64,000 nt of DNA from Collybia mongolica. Its lineage: Eukaryota > Basidiomycota > Agaricomycetes > Agaricales > Clitocybaceae. The DNA lies in contig JAAXNY010000001.1 of the NCBI GenBank assembly GCA_013420905.1, positions 1,302,001-1,366,000 on the forward strand, given 5' to 3'. This document shows, one piece after another, positions 46,301-58,215 of this stretch. Position 1 is the first letter of the stretch, and each line of letters begins with the position of its first letter. The notes under the pieces are model-generated. The model made no database searches. It was not told the DNA's origin and saw only the letters and a list, made by a program, of their open reading frames with translations. The translations under genes were made by a program, and so were the position numbers.

Positions 46301-46881
46301 GCTTGTTCATGGTGCGAATTGCGCAGGGTTTGGTGCATATGGGCAAGGGTACCATCGGCCTAAACCCCTTCTTCTCGGATCGGAACATCATGAGCCGACC
46401 CGCTGTAGCTGGCCTCCTTGCCACTTTGATCGCGTTCACAGACGCTAAATCATGTACGATGTACCGCTCTTTACCTGAAATTGACCTCTTCTTACCACGT
46501 TCCTCTAGTTATCTTGGATAAGTATCACTGGATGCTTTACTTCTTGGTAACCGCCATGTACCCTCGATTCCTCATTACCCTGGACGAGGAACTGAATAAC
46601 ATACCCGTCACTGTTCGTGTTGGACAGGTAAGCTTATCCTCTAACGATTAAACGCTGAGATAATAATCCTGCTTTCTTAGGCTGTTGATGTCGTTGGCCA
46701 AGCTGGCAAGCCTAGAACGATATCTGGATTCCAAACACACCAAACACCTGTACGTCTAGGGACAACGGAGCGGTCAGAACTCGCCACAGAAGAATACATC
46801 CCCTTCGCACATGTTCTTGAGGGTTTCGTTATCCTGCAGAAAAACCCTGGATGGGAGAAGGAAGATAAAATGGAACTGTAG
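43324..46881 (+). CDS. RPN1: 26S proteasome regulatory subunit RPN1 (PSMD2)
   Basis: Starts [20 protein letters not shown] with a Lys/Glu-rich N-terminus. Then come [49 protein letters not shown] and [20 protein letters not shown]. Proteasome/cyclosome (PC) repeats of the toroid follow ([79 protein letters not shown]). The conserved C-terminus [20 protein letters not shown] ends at TAG 46879-46881. A highly charged run of Lys/Asp/Glu/Thr separates PC repeat groups near 45830-45915. RPN1 lies in the base of the 19S particle and binds ubiquitin, UBL shuttles and UBP6. Roughly a dozen introns; no lesion seen. Confidence 0.94.
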
Positions 46882-47568
46882 CGTGGTATAGATAGATACA
46901 TGGGCTGAGAGTCTAGACTTCACTTCAATCCGGGTTATCAAATTCAATAATAGCAGGGGATAGCCCTTAAAATATAACTTGCAAATTTCTTCTACTGGCT
47001 TGCAAAACACTTGACTTACTCAAACCGTTAAGAGTGCTGCTGAAGTAGTTTCATTCCACAATGCATGGTACAGCTCGATAGAAATATATACTGAGGAACA
47101 GAATAGTTTTTGAACTACGATAGGAAGGGCTTCTACGCAGGGGAGGTAGGGGCGATGGGGTTGATGGGGATGGTTTGTGGGCATGGAAGTGTGAAGAGGA
47201 AGGGGGCAAAGTAATACTAATAATAACAAATCGAGCACGACAAAGGAGGTTTATGAACAATGATGAGCGAAAGGACGTGCTGCATAATCGGGATGAGGGG
47301 GATGAGGATGATGTACAGCGGGGATTGGGCAATGCTGAGTAGGTTGTGACAAATGATGAGATGCAGGGGACAATGATAATCATATCAAAACCAGGCAATT
47401 TTGGCCTAAAGTATATTGCGGATGATCGAAATAATGCAATGCGAAGAATGAGTGATAGTAGGCTGTAGTGTCCTGCATGAAGAGGTGAAAAGTCTTGATG
47501 TTTGAATCCGGGAATTGGCAATCAGAGCCACATCGTCGGGGATGATCTTGGCATATCACTCAATGAAC
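46882..47568. other. Tail-to-tail intergenic region RPN1/cyclin
   Basis: Low-complexity G/T-rich text near 47130-47200 (ATGGGGTTGATGGGGATGG-like) and AT-rich flanks. No gene or RNA recognised; a minus-strand frame at 47051-47521 is Ser/Pro-biased by composition only. Confidence 0.4.
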
Positions 47569-49567
47569 TTATTGATCCTCGACTTGCAAGGACGCGGCTT
47601 CCACTCGATCGGCTTCGGATTCCTCTTGTTGTAGACGCAACTCTTCAGCCTCCCGCTCCAACCGGATTTCGACCTTTAATCTGGGAAGTTCTTTGGACAA
47701 TTCGACTTGGGTCCCTTCGTTCCATCTTTCCAAGGCCCACTTTCTCATGTACAGACTTGACTTTTTTTTCCGAGTTAACCACGTGTCTATGACGATAACA
47801 ATGTAGCACTGACCTTAAAGTACCGCTTACCAGCATACTTTTTATGGAAGGAGTCATGCCTGATAGGCTTCAGAATGTAATTTAGCATTAGGTTCGCTGT
47901 GGGCACCAATGCACTTTCAGGGTATGAGGAATAATGGGCCAAGTTAGGAGTCTTTGAGTGACCGTTAGCAGGACATTGGTAGCGGGATGAATGAACCCAC
48001 CCAAATTTCCATTCCCAGAGCCATTCGAGCCAGCCAGATGGCCGCACCAGCCATCAGCGAAGGAGGAGCAGCAATCAGTCTCCACTCTAGGCATCCAATT
48101 TCAAGAAGATATTTCGCCAGAGTTCGGACCTTGACATTGTACTCGTCGGCCTTGCTCACCCGCCTCAAGTAATGAACGGGGTTGGGATAACTCAAGTTCC
48201 AGTCGAGGGTCTTCAGGACATAGCGCTCGGCTTGAAGGATTTCCGACTCGGTATAAGAAGAGTCTGCGCACTGGAGGAAATGTGACACGGACGGCGCAAC
48301 GACTTCCTCGAATTTCGCCGCAATGAACATACATGTAACACCAACGAGTTGTAACTTGGCCAAAGAAACAACGCGGGCCGATAAGAATCGGTCGATGATG
48401 TTGACACATAGGAAAAGTGTCTCGGGAAGGAGACGAAAGCGGACATGTACTTGAATCAACCAATCGGTTAATATGCCTCGCATCTTCCACGCCAGCTCCT
48501 TCTGGCTTTCCATGTAGTTGGGATTGGGCATTGTTGTGAGCTTTTCGAGGTAAGTCAATAATTTGCGATGATACAAATATGAGCAAGAATTATTACCTCA
48601 ACTTGCTTCAAGTAATTGAAGATCTCAACTACATACTCACTGACCATCAGAGGATCATCATTATCGTCGGCATCAAGGTCTTCCCATGGCGAGTTTTCGG
48701 GATCGGCCTCAGGTTCCTCAGCGTACGCTTCAAGCTCTGCAGCGATCCTTGCAGTTGCTTCCTCTTCCTCGGCGCGCAACCTTGCTTCTTCAGTAACCTC
48801 CGAGTCCTCGGGAGCCTCTGAAGATGTACGCCGCTTCTTGAACACTCTGTCTGCCTCCACGTCCTCCGCAGCTTGGCGTTGGGCAGAGGCGATTGAACGT
48901 GCAGAAGCACGGCGGGGAGCATCAGAGCGGCGAATAGCAGCTGCCGCATTCTCCTTAGCAATAATAGACCTGCGAACTGTTATACTAGGGAGAGTGGGGG
49001 CGGGAGGGTCAACGACCATCGCGTTATCATCTAACACTTTGGTGACTCCTGTTTCCTCCTTTACTTCTTCCCGAACTGTGGTCTTCGTTGCTTGTCGCGT
49101 ACTAGCTACAGTCCTCAGTGGTTGACGAGCCACGATCGATTTCGACTTGAGCACAACGCCGTCAAATCTCTCCTTCTTGGGATCCTCTTTATCCTTCCCC
49201 TTACCCGCTGCTGTCGACTTGTTATTTGTGACGAGGCCAGTGACTTCTCCGAGGGCTTCGCGCTTCCTTTTACCAGCAGTAGCATCGGCCTTGGAATCGC
49301 CGTTGATATTCATTTTCGCTCTTGAGGCAGCCGTTCCAGCGGTTGCACGACTTCCTCCAGTGGCAGTGGCAGTTGCGGTAGTAGACAAGGAAGTGGGTTT
49401 CGCGCGGGTTGAAATTCGTGATGGGCGAGCATTTGCATTCTCATTATCTTTTGCAACGGCCGTGCGGGTAGTCCGCGTCACACGACGTGTCTATGAGCGA
49501 TATAGGATGGTCAACGATTGACCTTGGAATGGCTGGAACAGTATCTTACAGGTATGTTTGTAGACAT
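47569..49567 (-). CDS. B-type (G2/mitotic) cyclin, paralogue 2
   Basis: Same architecture as the 13-15 kb cyclin. The miniature first exon is MSTNIP (49550-49567), then TRTTRTAVAKDNENANARPS. A Lys/Ala/Thr-rich N-terminal region and an acidic run (DDLDADDNDDPLMVSEYVVE) follow. The cyclin box is GILTDWLIQVHVRFRLLPET, IDRFLSARVVSLAKLQLVGV, MFIAAKFEE; the C-terminal fold is YLLEIGCLEWRLI, TPNLAHYSSYPES and KRYFK. A Glu/Arg/Leu-rich coiled-coil-like tail ends at TAA (complement of 47569-47571). A destruction-box-like RxxL is less obvious than in paralogue 1. The exon junctions after MS(T)NIP, after YL(K/R)(Q/E)(V/I)E and after the W before TPNLAHY are at equivalent positions in both genes. Its promoter shares ACGCGT + CACGTG with paralogue 1. 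Confidence 0.92.
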
Positions 49568-50196
49568 GTTGGCTCGCCGCTGTGTGTGATCCTCTAGGGA
49601 GAAAGAATTGTAATAAGACCAAGCGGGTACAGAGGACAGTGGAGAGCGAACAATAATTCTTGCCGAAAACCGCATCTGTATCCAACATCACGTGCATGAC
49701 AAACAACTCGAGGCAAACAATTCGGACGCGTATTGTCACGTGGCCGCATTGTTTATGGCATCGTGCTGAAGTTCTGTTGAATCTACATAACGAGAAATAT
49801 CGCAATATATAACACGGGGCTGTGAACCGACCAAAGAGTAAGTGATATACTTGTAAGGATCCTATACACAGTGGTGGATCACCAGCGTATGTGTGCCTCT
49901 CATGACACATATCAAGTTATGGCACCACTGGTACGACAAAGTGGGCCCGCCCATCCTCATATCTCATGAACAGTCAAACTATCTTAACGGGTTTCTGAAT
50001 GAATGCTAATCAGATGTGCATGTGATAGATTCGAAATCCGAACCATTATTCCCGCCCAGTACAACCATCGTGCGTACATCCCCTGCACTCCAGAACATAT
50101 CTCGACTCAAGTGAGTCTTCTGTTACGTTACATACAAATTTCGGCCTACTGACGAACCTAATTTGCCAAGGTTTCAGGCTTCACACCAACTATACG
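49568..50196. promoter_or_regulatory. Divergent promoter of cyclin paralogue 2 and the PHD gene
   Basis: ACGCGT at 49726-49731 and CACGTG at 49737-49742 are spaced by 5 nt, about 160 nt upstream of the cyclin ATG. A second CACGTG is at 49689-49694. The order and distance resemble the promoter of the other B cyclin (15023-15041). Confidence 0.6.
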
Positions 50197-51415
50197 ATGG
50201 GACCACTCGCGAAGGTTCCATGCGTGAAGTGTCTTGATAATACAAGCACCCCTAGTGCATTCCTCTTAACGTGCAGAACCTGTAATAAAACATGGCATCA
50301 TCGTAGGTCATACATCATATTTTAAGTTCCTCTTACTTGAATCACAATCGGCTTCAGGGTGTCATGCTCCTCCTGTTCTAGATTCAGAACTCGTCTCGCG
50401 GATCAGGGCATACAACTCAGGCGACTATGAGAACGGGATAGCCGGATGGACATGTAGACGTTGTACGAAGGGCAAAGACAAAGAGGTTTTGCCTCAACGT
50501 TCCTCAACCGCTTTAAATCCAATAATGGTCGACTCTGTCGTTGAACAACCCTCGAAATCTCTCCGAGGACAGGTTCATGCGAAATCAACGCGCACCAAGT
50601 CAGCACGATCGAAATCAACTCTGCAGCCTATGACACCTCAAGATGCCCGGGCAACTCATCATGATAAGGCCCAAGCATCGGGCTCCGCTGAATCGCACAA
50701 TCAAGCGAAGCCTCTTCCCGCAAATCGCACTATCCCATCGGTCCCGGAAGTAGTTGATCTCACGATGTCGAGTGACGAGGAGGCTGTTCAACTCCCAATT
50801 AAGCGACCAGTGCGACCTCATCATACCAGGCAGTTAACACATCCGACTCAAACAGCGCCTCCGAGCCCCCAGACACCAAAAGTCCAAACCCCTCCTCCAC
50901 TTTCACGATCGCCGACCCCCCCAGCACCTCCAATCCTCCATATGCAAGTTCAGGCACATACACCACAAGCAACACCTCCAAATCTATCATTCCAGACTGA
51001 CCCAGCAGCCCAAACCCACGAATCCCCCTATGCTCGTCCAATTACCCCCATTCTACAAACGCCTCCAGTCCAACACCTCTTTGTTGAGCCAGAGCCACCA
51101 GTACAACCGGAGTCCGTGAACGAAATACAGCCCAAATTAGAGCCAGATCCTGAACCAATCATCATAAGGCCTGACATGACGCCTTGGCAGGCGTACAACC
51201 TCGCGCCATACTGGATACATGAAGGGAAAACAGTACCAAATCCTTGGGAGGATCCCCATACAAAGCCGTTGGCGTCCACGCGGACTCTGACTACAAAACG
51301 GAAACCCGTAGCAAGACGTTTGGACAGCGGTGCGGAGTGCGAAACTCTTTTCAACTTCTTATCAACTACATGGCTGCGGACTAGAGGCGAAAAATCTTCG
51401 TCCCAAGTCTCATAG
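50197..51415 (+). CDS. PHD-finger protein with a SUMO-interacting motif
   Basis: Two exons. Residues 1-80 form a PHD finger: VPCVKC, LLTCRTCNKTWHHRCHAPPV, GWTCRRC, with Cys/His spacing C-x2-C, C-x2-C, H-x2-C, C-x2-C. The intron splits the Arg of HHRC (about 50303-50358). A long disordered region rich in Pro/Thr/Gln/Ser follows. It contains VPEVVDLTMSSDEEA, a textbook hydrophobic SUMO-interacting core followed by Ser/acidic residues. The end carries PDMTPWQAYNLAPYWIHEGK and a basic stretch TTKRKPVARR. Stop TAG at 51413-51415. It is probably a nuclear chromatin reader; the histone mark is not predictable. No catalytic domain is visible. Confidence 0.8.
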
Positions 51416-51780
51416 TACGTTGTAGAATGCACTTGTTCATCTATTCCTTTGCCATCTGGGTTGACTATATGCCATGCTCCGGCACGGGCGTATGGGTAAT
51501 GCCACCCAGCACAATTATATAGACATCTCCGGATCTCGCCTTCATGTTCAAAAACTGTCCTGCCCTCCCATCACACCACGTGTCACGTTCACTCCACAAA
51601 TTTACCCTTTGCAATGCAATATTGGAAGCCGTGTGTGTGAGGAACGACATTTTCCATTCCACAGGCACTTGTTATGTATTGACAAAGCTTAATTTACAAT
51701 TACAACAAGGAAATACAATATACAGCCCGCTGTACACATAAAAGAGTATACATATACAATCAACACTCACAAGTAGCCAC
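51416..51780. other. Convergent intergenic region
   Basis: 3' flanks of the PHD and F-box genes. Short AT-rich sequence; no feature recognised. Confidence 0.4.
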
Positions 51781-53142
51781 TCACACCGTCCAAGCGATGG
51801 CACGCCGTTGAGATCTAGCATGTTTCTGGTATTCCTTTCTACCCAGTCGACATCCCCAGATCTTTTTCATCAAGCTCCCAAGCTTTCCATCAACACTTGG
51901 AACCCCAACAGAGATCATCCGTAAATGGGAGAAACACGGCCTCGCTAGAATTCTACCAATTCCATCCCAGTCGAAAACGAGTCTGGGAAACATATCTGCA
52001 TTGTGAAGTAGCTTAAAGGAAATAGCCGCTATTTGCTCAGAGTTGAGCTGTGACAGTGTCGTCTGGATGCCATCGCTGATGGTCGTGGACCAAAGCTCGC
52101 TGTCTGCGTGGTCTGATGTTGTCACGCACCCTAGACGACTGATGTAGAGAGATTGTAGCCTAATATTGTATGACAAGTCCACTATATGTAGCGCTAGATG
52201 TAAGTATATGAAATACCAACTGTGGCATGCACATCGCGACGCACCTTCTGATATGTGTCCCGGAAGCGTCAAGTGCTGCAACCTTGGGCCGAGCTGTTGC
52301 AGAAAGAGCCCAATGGATGTGGTGTCCTCCTTCTCCCAAAATACACTTCCAAGCTTGACAGTCTCAATGGATAGCATGATGCGGTCGAGCATCAGCCAAT
52401 GCAAAACATGGCTGATACGAGCAATGTAAAGCTCAAGCGTCCGGATGCGTGGTGGAGGCCTGTGTTCTTTTGAGAGGGGCAAGTCGATCTCTAACCACTC
52501 CACGTCGGATAGTGTGAGATGGCGTAAGGGTTGGAGGGCACATATAATTTCTGTGAATTCACGAAAAGAGGGGAAGGTGCATGCCCGGAACTCCAAATCC
52601 GTCAAGCATGGGAAGTCGTGCATGAGTGAGGCTGAGACCGGTGGCCCCAGACCACTCTCGACCCACGAAAAACACAGCGACGTCAGGCATACAAACGAGG
52701 CTAAGCGCGGGAGGATTTCTCCGGGGTGGACGTCTCCCGGGTTGATGATCTTCTCAACACTCTTTCTGTTTCCCTTCTGCCCTCCGGAGTAATTCCTGTG
52801 GCTTATGTACACATCTGCGGTATACTGTATGGAAATATGGCGAACGCCCCAGGGGAGGGTGGAATATGGGGAGTCTAGCAGGTGGAAGAAATCCCTCGCA
52901 TTCCGATGGTTCAGAGATATTCTAGGACACAGACGGTGCCTGCTGCAGGCGAGCCATGTCTTGCACACTAGGCAGCATGCCGCCAGAGTGGGGATGTCAA
53001 AGTCTAGCCGCTGAATCATCACGTCGATTATTTCAAGGGGGATTCTGCGTGACAAATCGACAGAGAGTGGTTTGATGGACAGAGGCCGGCGGGATCGTAG
53101 GATAGACTTCCGCAAGGCATTGGGTGCAGTCTTTTCGCTCAT
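51781..53142 (-). CDS. F-box protein with LRR-like C-terminus
   Basis: A single uninterrupted 453-codon frame, unusual among the intron-rich neighbours. After a basic N-terminus (MSEKTAPNALRKSILRSRRP) the F-box reads IPLEIIDVMIQRLDFDIPTL, AACCLVCKTWLACSRHRL. The rest is leucine-rich with repeated L-x-x-L-x-L signatures (FVCLTSLCFSWVESG, FPCLTDLEFRACTF, LQPLRHLTLSDVEWLEI, PRLQHLTLPGHI). It fits the Agaricomycete F-box family of SCF substrate adaptors. Family proteins diverge fast and are often lineage-specific. No interruption was seen. Its start lies 274 bp from the end of the prolyl-tRNA synthetase gene. Confidence 0.82.
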   Translation of the reverse strand: MSEKTAPNALRKSILRSRRPLSIKPLSVDLSRRIPLEIIDVMIQRLDFDIPTLAACCLVCKTWLACSRHRLCPRISLNHRNARDFFHLLDSPYSTLPWGVRHISIQYTADVYISHRNYSGGQKGNRKSVEKIINPGDVHPGEILPRLASFVCLTSLCFSWVESGLGPPVSASLMHDFPCLTDLEFRACTFPSFREFTEIICALQPLRHLTLSDVEWLEIDLPLSKEHRPPPRIRTLELYIARISHVLHWLMLDRIMLSIETVKLGSVFWEKEDTTSIGLFLQQLGPRLQHLTLPGHISEGASRCACHSWYFIYLHLALHIVDLSYNIRLQSLYISRLGCVTTSDHADSELWSTTISDGIQTTLSQLNSEQIAAISFKLLHNADMFPRLVFDWDGIGRILARPCFSHLRMISVGVPSVDGKLGSLMKKIWGCRLGRKEYQKHARSQRRAIAWTV

Positions 53143-53416
53143 GGGATGTACGCTTAACGCTGATCATGAATGGGGACGCTTGAGAACTGATATCCAAAAT
53201 GCTGTAGAAGACGCTGTATCAGCACATGACTCCATTCTAAAAGTTGTTGGCAGTGTTCTGTTCGAACTCGATGGAAGTGTGCAATCAATCCGCAAATCAT
53301 ATCACAAGTAAAATGATGGCCGCATTAAGAAGTGTTTCCTCAAACCTTACATGAGTCTATAAATGATACCGTCTGAAGACATGCAGTGATTGAACTATTC
53401 CTGACATCAATCTAAC

Positions 53417-56139
53417 CTAGTAGGAGCGACCAAACATGGTCCATCTCTTGGCATCGCTGCCACATGCTGGGCATTTGGTCTTTCCAGGCTCAATCGGGGT
53501 CCAAAGAGACTGGTCAAACGGAATGGCAAGGGATTTGGCACCGGCTGAAGGTGCACGCTCATCCTGGGGCTCCGAACTAGTTGTGAGATATATCAGCATT
53601 GGAGCAACTGATACAAATCGAAAACAACTTACGATCGGCCACTGCGCTCCTTGATATCATCCTCACATGCTTCGACCTCGCACCACGGTATCACGGCGAT
53701 GCCCTTGTTGTCAAGTGTGGGGACGACGTCCTCCCATTTGGTGATCTCCTTTAGTCTCGAGTAGTACGTCTCGCGTGCACGGTTGTACATATCGCTTTGG
53801 ATCGTGGTGAGGAGGTTGTTAACCGTGGTCCCGATGTCGGTAAGGGAAACTGGGTTCTTGACGCCGTTGTCGCGACGAACAGTCAACGTCTGTTGTTTGG
53901 CGATGTCGTTGGGTCCAATTTCCAAACGGACTGGGACCCCCTGGATAGGAAAAGGCCGGCTTAGAGTTAAACTGATAAAAAACTGAGTGGTGCTAACCTT
54001 CTGTTCCCAGTCGTTAAATTTGTAGCCCGGGGTGTATCCGTCACGAAGATCAGCCTTCGCACGGATACCAGCCTTCTTCAGTGTGTTAGCAAGCGCATCA
54101 CACGCATCGTTGATCTGAGCTCGGCTCTCGTCTGTTGTCTTCGCAGTGATTCCACAAGGTACGACGATGACCTGAATAGAAGCAACACGCGGGGGAAGAA
54201 CCAGCCCTTGGTTATCCCCGTGGACCATTACCATCACACCGATGGTCCGTGTTGACAAACCCCACGAATTCTGCCAAACGTAGGTCTTCCCCTGTTTGGT
54301 GGGGTCATTCGGGTCCTCGACGAAGATGTTGAACATCTCCGGACGAGAGAAGTTTTGCCCAAGACAATGAGATGTAGCACCTTGGATACCACGTCCCGAG
54401 GTGGGGATGAAGCCTTCGAGGGTGGTGGTGTATAGTCCACCTGCAAATTTCTCCTTCTCCGATTTGATACCGGGTATGACGGGGACAGCGAGGAGGTCTT
54501 CGTAGACCTGGCGATAGAGCTCAAGTATCTGACGGACCTCAGTATCTGCTTCAGCTTTGGTAAGGTGGGCGGTGTGACCTTCTTGCCAAAGGAACTCGCG
54601 AGTGCGGAGGAACGGTTCTGTTTAAAATCTTAACAAAGACTTAAATTTTTAAAATTTGAACTTACGAGGATTCTTAAACTCCCATCGAACGACACTATTC
54701 CATTGGTTAAGTTTCAAAGGAAGGTCGCGATGGCTTTTTATCCACTTGGCGTAGTCTACGAATACGCAAGTAAATGACGAATTCTGCAACGATTGGAGTG
54801 ATAAACGTACAGGGATACATGGCAGTCTCCGACGTCGGACGAATGGCAATGGGCTCTTCGAGGTCGGAGCTTCCACTTCAGTGATTGTGTTTTAGAAGGA
54901 TTTAAGCACAATCAAGCGATCACATACGCTCTCGTAACCCATGCCACTTCCGGAGAAAACCCTTCAATATGATCCTTCTCGCGCTCCAAAACCTTTGACG
55001 ACACGAACATGGGGAAGTAAGAGTTTTGTACACCCATTTCTTTGATTTCCTTATTAAACCAGTCTACATGGGATGTAGTTATTAGATAATCATACTAGGA
55101 GTGCCGTACTGTGATGGGTCGCGCACATACCTTGAATCTCTTCCCAAATGCTATATGACCAAGGCTTCAGAATGTAGCAACCGCTAACGCTGTAGTAATC
55201 AAGCATATCGGCTTTGAGAAGGACCTGATCGTGGCATTAATTTTGAAAATTCGCTAGAATGAAAAGCACTCACATTTGTATACCATGCCGCAAAATCAAC
55301 TTCCTTCTTGACACCAATGGCGATCTGAACAGCGCCTTCTATCTTTGCGTCTTCTTTTTCTTTGACTGGGGCTTTTGACGTCTGGGCGGCATCAGCGACG
55401 GGAGCGCTTGTAATGCTTGCGAAGTCCAGTTCTTGGAGCTTCACATCATCGGTCTCAAGTTTTCGCAGATATGCGATTATGTCGGGGCCAGAAAGGAAGG
55501 CTGTGGAGCTTGATGAGAGTGCGTGGACGGCGAAAACAGACGATGAAGTTGCGATCGATGAATCAACAATGGTTTGGACCTTCGGGAAATTTTCCGTGTT
55601 CAATGCCAGGGGAGAGACTTTCGATATCTCGTTAGTACACGCAAAAACTTCGATCGAGCGGTGGACATACGCGAGTCTTTGTCGAGTGCAAAGAATTCAG
55701 TTAACAGATCCCCAGCTGCCAGCCGCAACTCCTTCAAATTCAGCTTCTTCCCGATAGCCCCCGAGTTGGTCTCCGTTGCGTCGCGTGCGATGACGACGAC
55801 TGGGACGGGAGTGGCAGTTTTGGCAGCTTTGGGCTTGTAGACGAGAGTTTTTATGAGTTCAAATGATTTGGGGGTCGCTTGGTTCGCGATCAAGGCATCG
55901 TGCCAGCTGGCCGGCGACGTCGTCGCATCATGCGAGACTATAGACAGGGTGGCAAGTGAATCGGTTATTGTATTCAGAGAAGCCATGTGGGGCAGAGATG
56001 TGAACGCTCGAAGTGGGCGAAAAGCAGCAGGTTTTTGGCGTGACTCGGCGCGTCCCAATCCGACTCTTATCAGATGGGAGGCCCGGACATTTCGAGGAAT
56101 TCGAGTCAGTTGCCTTGCTGCATGACAGACAAGGGGCAT
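53417..56139 (-). CDS. Prolyl-tRNA synthetase, eukaryotic/archaeal type with N-terminal YbaK-like domain
   Basis: The N-terminal part ([40 protein letters not shown]) matches the YbaK/ProX-like editing-type domain found fused to fungal ProRS. The class II core follows: [57 protein letters not shown], motif 2 [38 protein letters not shown], motif 3-like [20 protein letters not shown] and [20 protein letters not shown]. The C-terminal zinc/YF tail is [19 protein letters not shown], stop at 53417. The ATG at 56139 adds about 50 residues with nine Arg, one Lys, one Glu and no Asp, like a mitochondrial presequence. The ATG at 55989 would give the cytosolic form. It charges tRNA-Pro. Intact. Confidence 0.92.
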
Positions 56140-57095
56140 AAGTTAAATAGAACCCGAAACTGACACCAGAGCTGTTTTTGCGGGTTGTTCGTGGTCAACA
56201 GCAGGGCTGGAAAAAAATCTGTACATCTCATTTGATCTAACCGAAAAAAAAAGAAAAGAAACAGATTCGAATAGATTGCAACACCATGAGATGGGTATGC
56301 CGAGAAACTAAGGGATCGTACTGTAGCATCTGGATGGGGATGTCGTTAACCTTGAGTCAGATTATGCGGCAGACTGACTAGTATTGACCTTGACGCTCAG
56401 ATCAGGACTATTCAGCATTCTCAACACAACAGTCATGAATGCGTTCAATGAATCACTTGGTAGGAAAAAAATAGGAAGTAATGCATGAAGACTCTGCTAA
56501 TACCAAAAAAAAAGCGTGTTTTGTTCATAGGTTCGATGAACATGGAACCCGAAGTGGGTATTCCAATGGTGAATGCGTGCTATTGAACGGGCCGATATGT
56601 ACTGTATTCAGTGTCTTTACTAGATTTCAAGCACCAATTAGAGATCGCGTTAGTGGGGACATTAACACACACAAAATGGTCCTAGTCAGGCCAGTGTGAG
56701 TTGGACCATGCATCGAGGAAAATATCTTGACCAAAGTGCTCTTTTGTGTGGTCCACGGCACGACGACTCCTCTACATGACTGTATCATTATTTAACACTT
56801 TCTCCTGGCTCACCAGGGTGAAAGGCTCTTCCAGTTTCGACGGAGTTCTGGTAAATCAAGTCGAAGTCCGGGTCAATGCCAATGGTGGACTGCACGATTC
56901 ATCACGAGCACGTGTATCTGTGATGGTCGACTCAAACAACTTCGGTACATACCGCCAATAACTTGGAGCAGAAAACTCGGCTTAAACTCAAGATAAGGCC
57001 CCTACATATATCATTTAGGGCTCGAAGCCTCATAAACAGTCTCAAACCAAAATCTTTCAAGCGGACGTTAGTAAAAAAAGCCAACCTCGAAAAGC
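56140..57095. promoter_or_regulatory. Divergent region between prolyl-tRNA synthetase and BUB3
   Basis: 956 bp. A 71-codon plus-strand frame at 56746-56961 has no start context or homology that I can support. Otherwise there are A-rich tracts (56212-56262, 56505-56515) and no recognisable element. Confidence 0.4.
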
Positions 57096-58215
57096 ATGGC
57101 CGACGATCCTAATACCACTATCCTTCCATCGTCTCTCTTCGACAGCATCTCCTCTGTTCGGTTTTCGCCGACAAACCCTGATCACCTACTGGTGTCCTCA
57201 TGGGACACCACTGTTCAATTTTATGAGGTCGGCGAGAAGGGAGGGAAGCAAAGCGAGGTGAAAGCGAAGTTCGACCACAGAGCCGCAGTCCTTGCGTGCT
57301 GCTTCTCTGATGGGACGCATGGGTACAGTGGTTGTCTCGACACCTCTGTTAGAGAGTGAGTTTTCTTAAAAGATTTGGTTTGTAAAACTTTGACAAGGAA
57401 ATGTTCGCAAGGCTGGACCTTGGGACCGAAGCCATCCGCAATCTGGGTTCCCATACAGACGCTGTCTCCACGATGACATATTCACCGGACTCTAGTGCGT
57501 ACATGTATTACCCTCTCAAAGTCACTTCTTTAATCCAAATGCAGATGCTCTGATAACGGGGTCATGGGACAGGACCCTACGGTTCTGGGATCCCCGGGCC
57601 AATACCGCACAACAGTCATCACACGACACCCCAGAACGTATATACCAACTCGATCTCGTCAACAACACCCTCGTTGTCGCGATGGCCAGCCGGCTATTTA
57701 ACATCTATGACATCCGCAAAATGGACACACCAGCACAGCAACGCGAGAGCAGCCTGAAGTTTATGACGAGGTCATTAGCTTGCATGCCAGACGGCCAAGG
57801 TTATGCTACCGCCTCTGTCGAAGGGAGAATAGCAGTGGAATACTTCGACCCCTCACCTGCTGCTCAGGAGAAGAAATATGCTTTCAAGTGCCATCGGCAA
57901 ACGATCGATGACGTCGACCACGTATGGCCCGTGAATGCACTCGCATTCCACCCCATATACAATACATTCGCTTCCGCAGGCTCAGATGCAACTGTTTCCA
58001 TCTGGGACCATAAGGTTAAGAAGCGCCTCCGGCAGTATCCAAAGTTCAATGGTCCAGTTTCGTCTCTTTCCTTTAATTGCGACGGGTCGAAGTTGGCTAT
58101 CGCTGTTAGTTACACATGGGATGAGGGCGAGGTGGGACTGAAGACGGCTGAACGCCCACTGATAGCTGTGAGGAAACTGGGCGATGAGGTCAAACCAAAA
58201 TTGTTTGGCCAGTAA
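57096..58215 (+). CDS. BUB3: Spindle assembly checkpoint WD40 protein BUB3
   Basis: Begins MADDPNTTILPSSLFDSISS, then VRFSPTNPDHLLVSSWDTTV (repeat 1), ACCFSDGTHGYSGCLDTSVR (repeat 2) and TMTYSPDSNALITGSWDRTL with RFWDPR (repeat 3). NTLVVAMASRLFNIYDIRKM, FMTRSLACMPDGQGYATASV, EGRIAVEYFDPS, then KCHRQTIDDVDHVWPVNALA and FHPIYNTFASAGSDATVSIW with WDHKVKKRLRQ follow. The C-terminal repeat SLSFNCDGSKLAIAVSYTWD ends PKLFGQ at 58213-58215. The VEYFDPS and HVWPVNALAFHP signatures are those of the BUB3/RAE1 group, BUB3 rather than RAE1 by EGRIAVEYFD. It binds GLEBS motifs of BUB1/MAD3 at kinetochores. Three exons; about 340 residues, as expected. Confidence 0.93.

Noticed and set aside
56481..56961. 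Small plus-strand frames as a gene between ProRS and BUB3
   Set aside because: No homology I can recognise and no consistent exon structure; left as promoter region.
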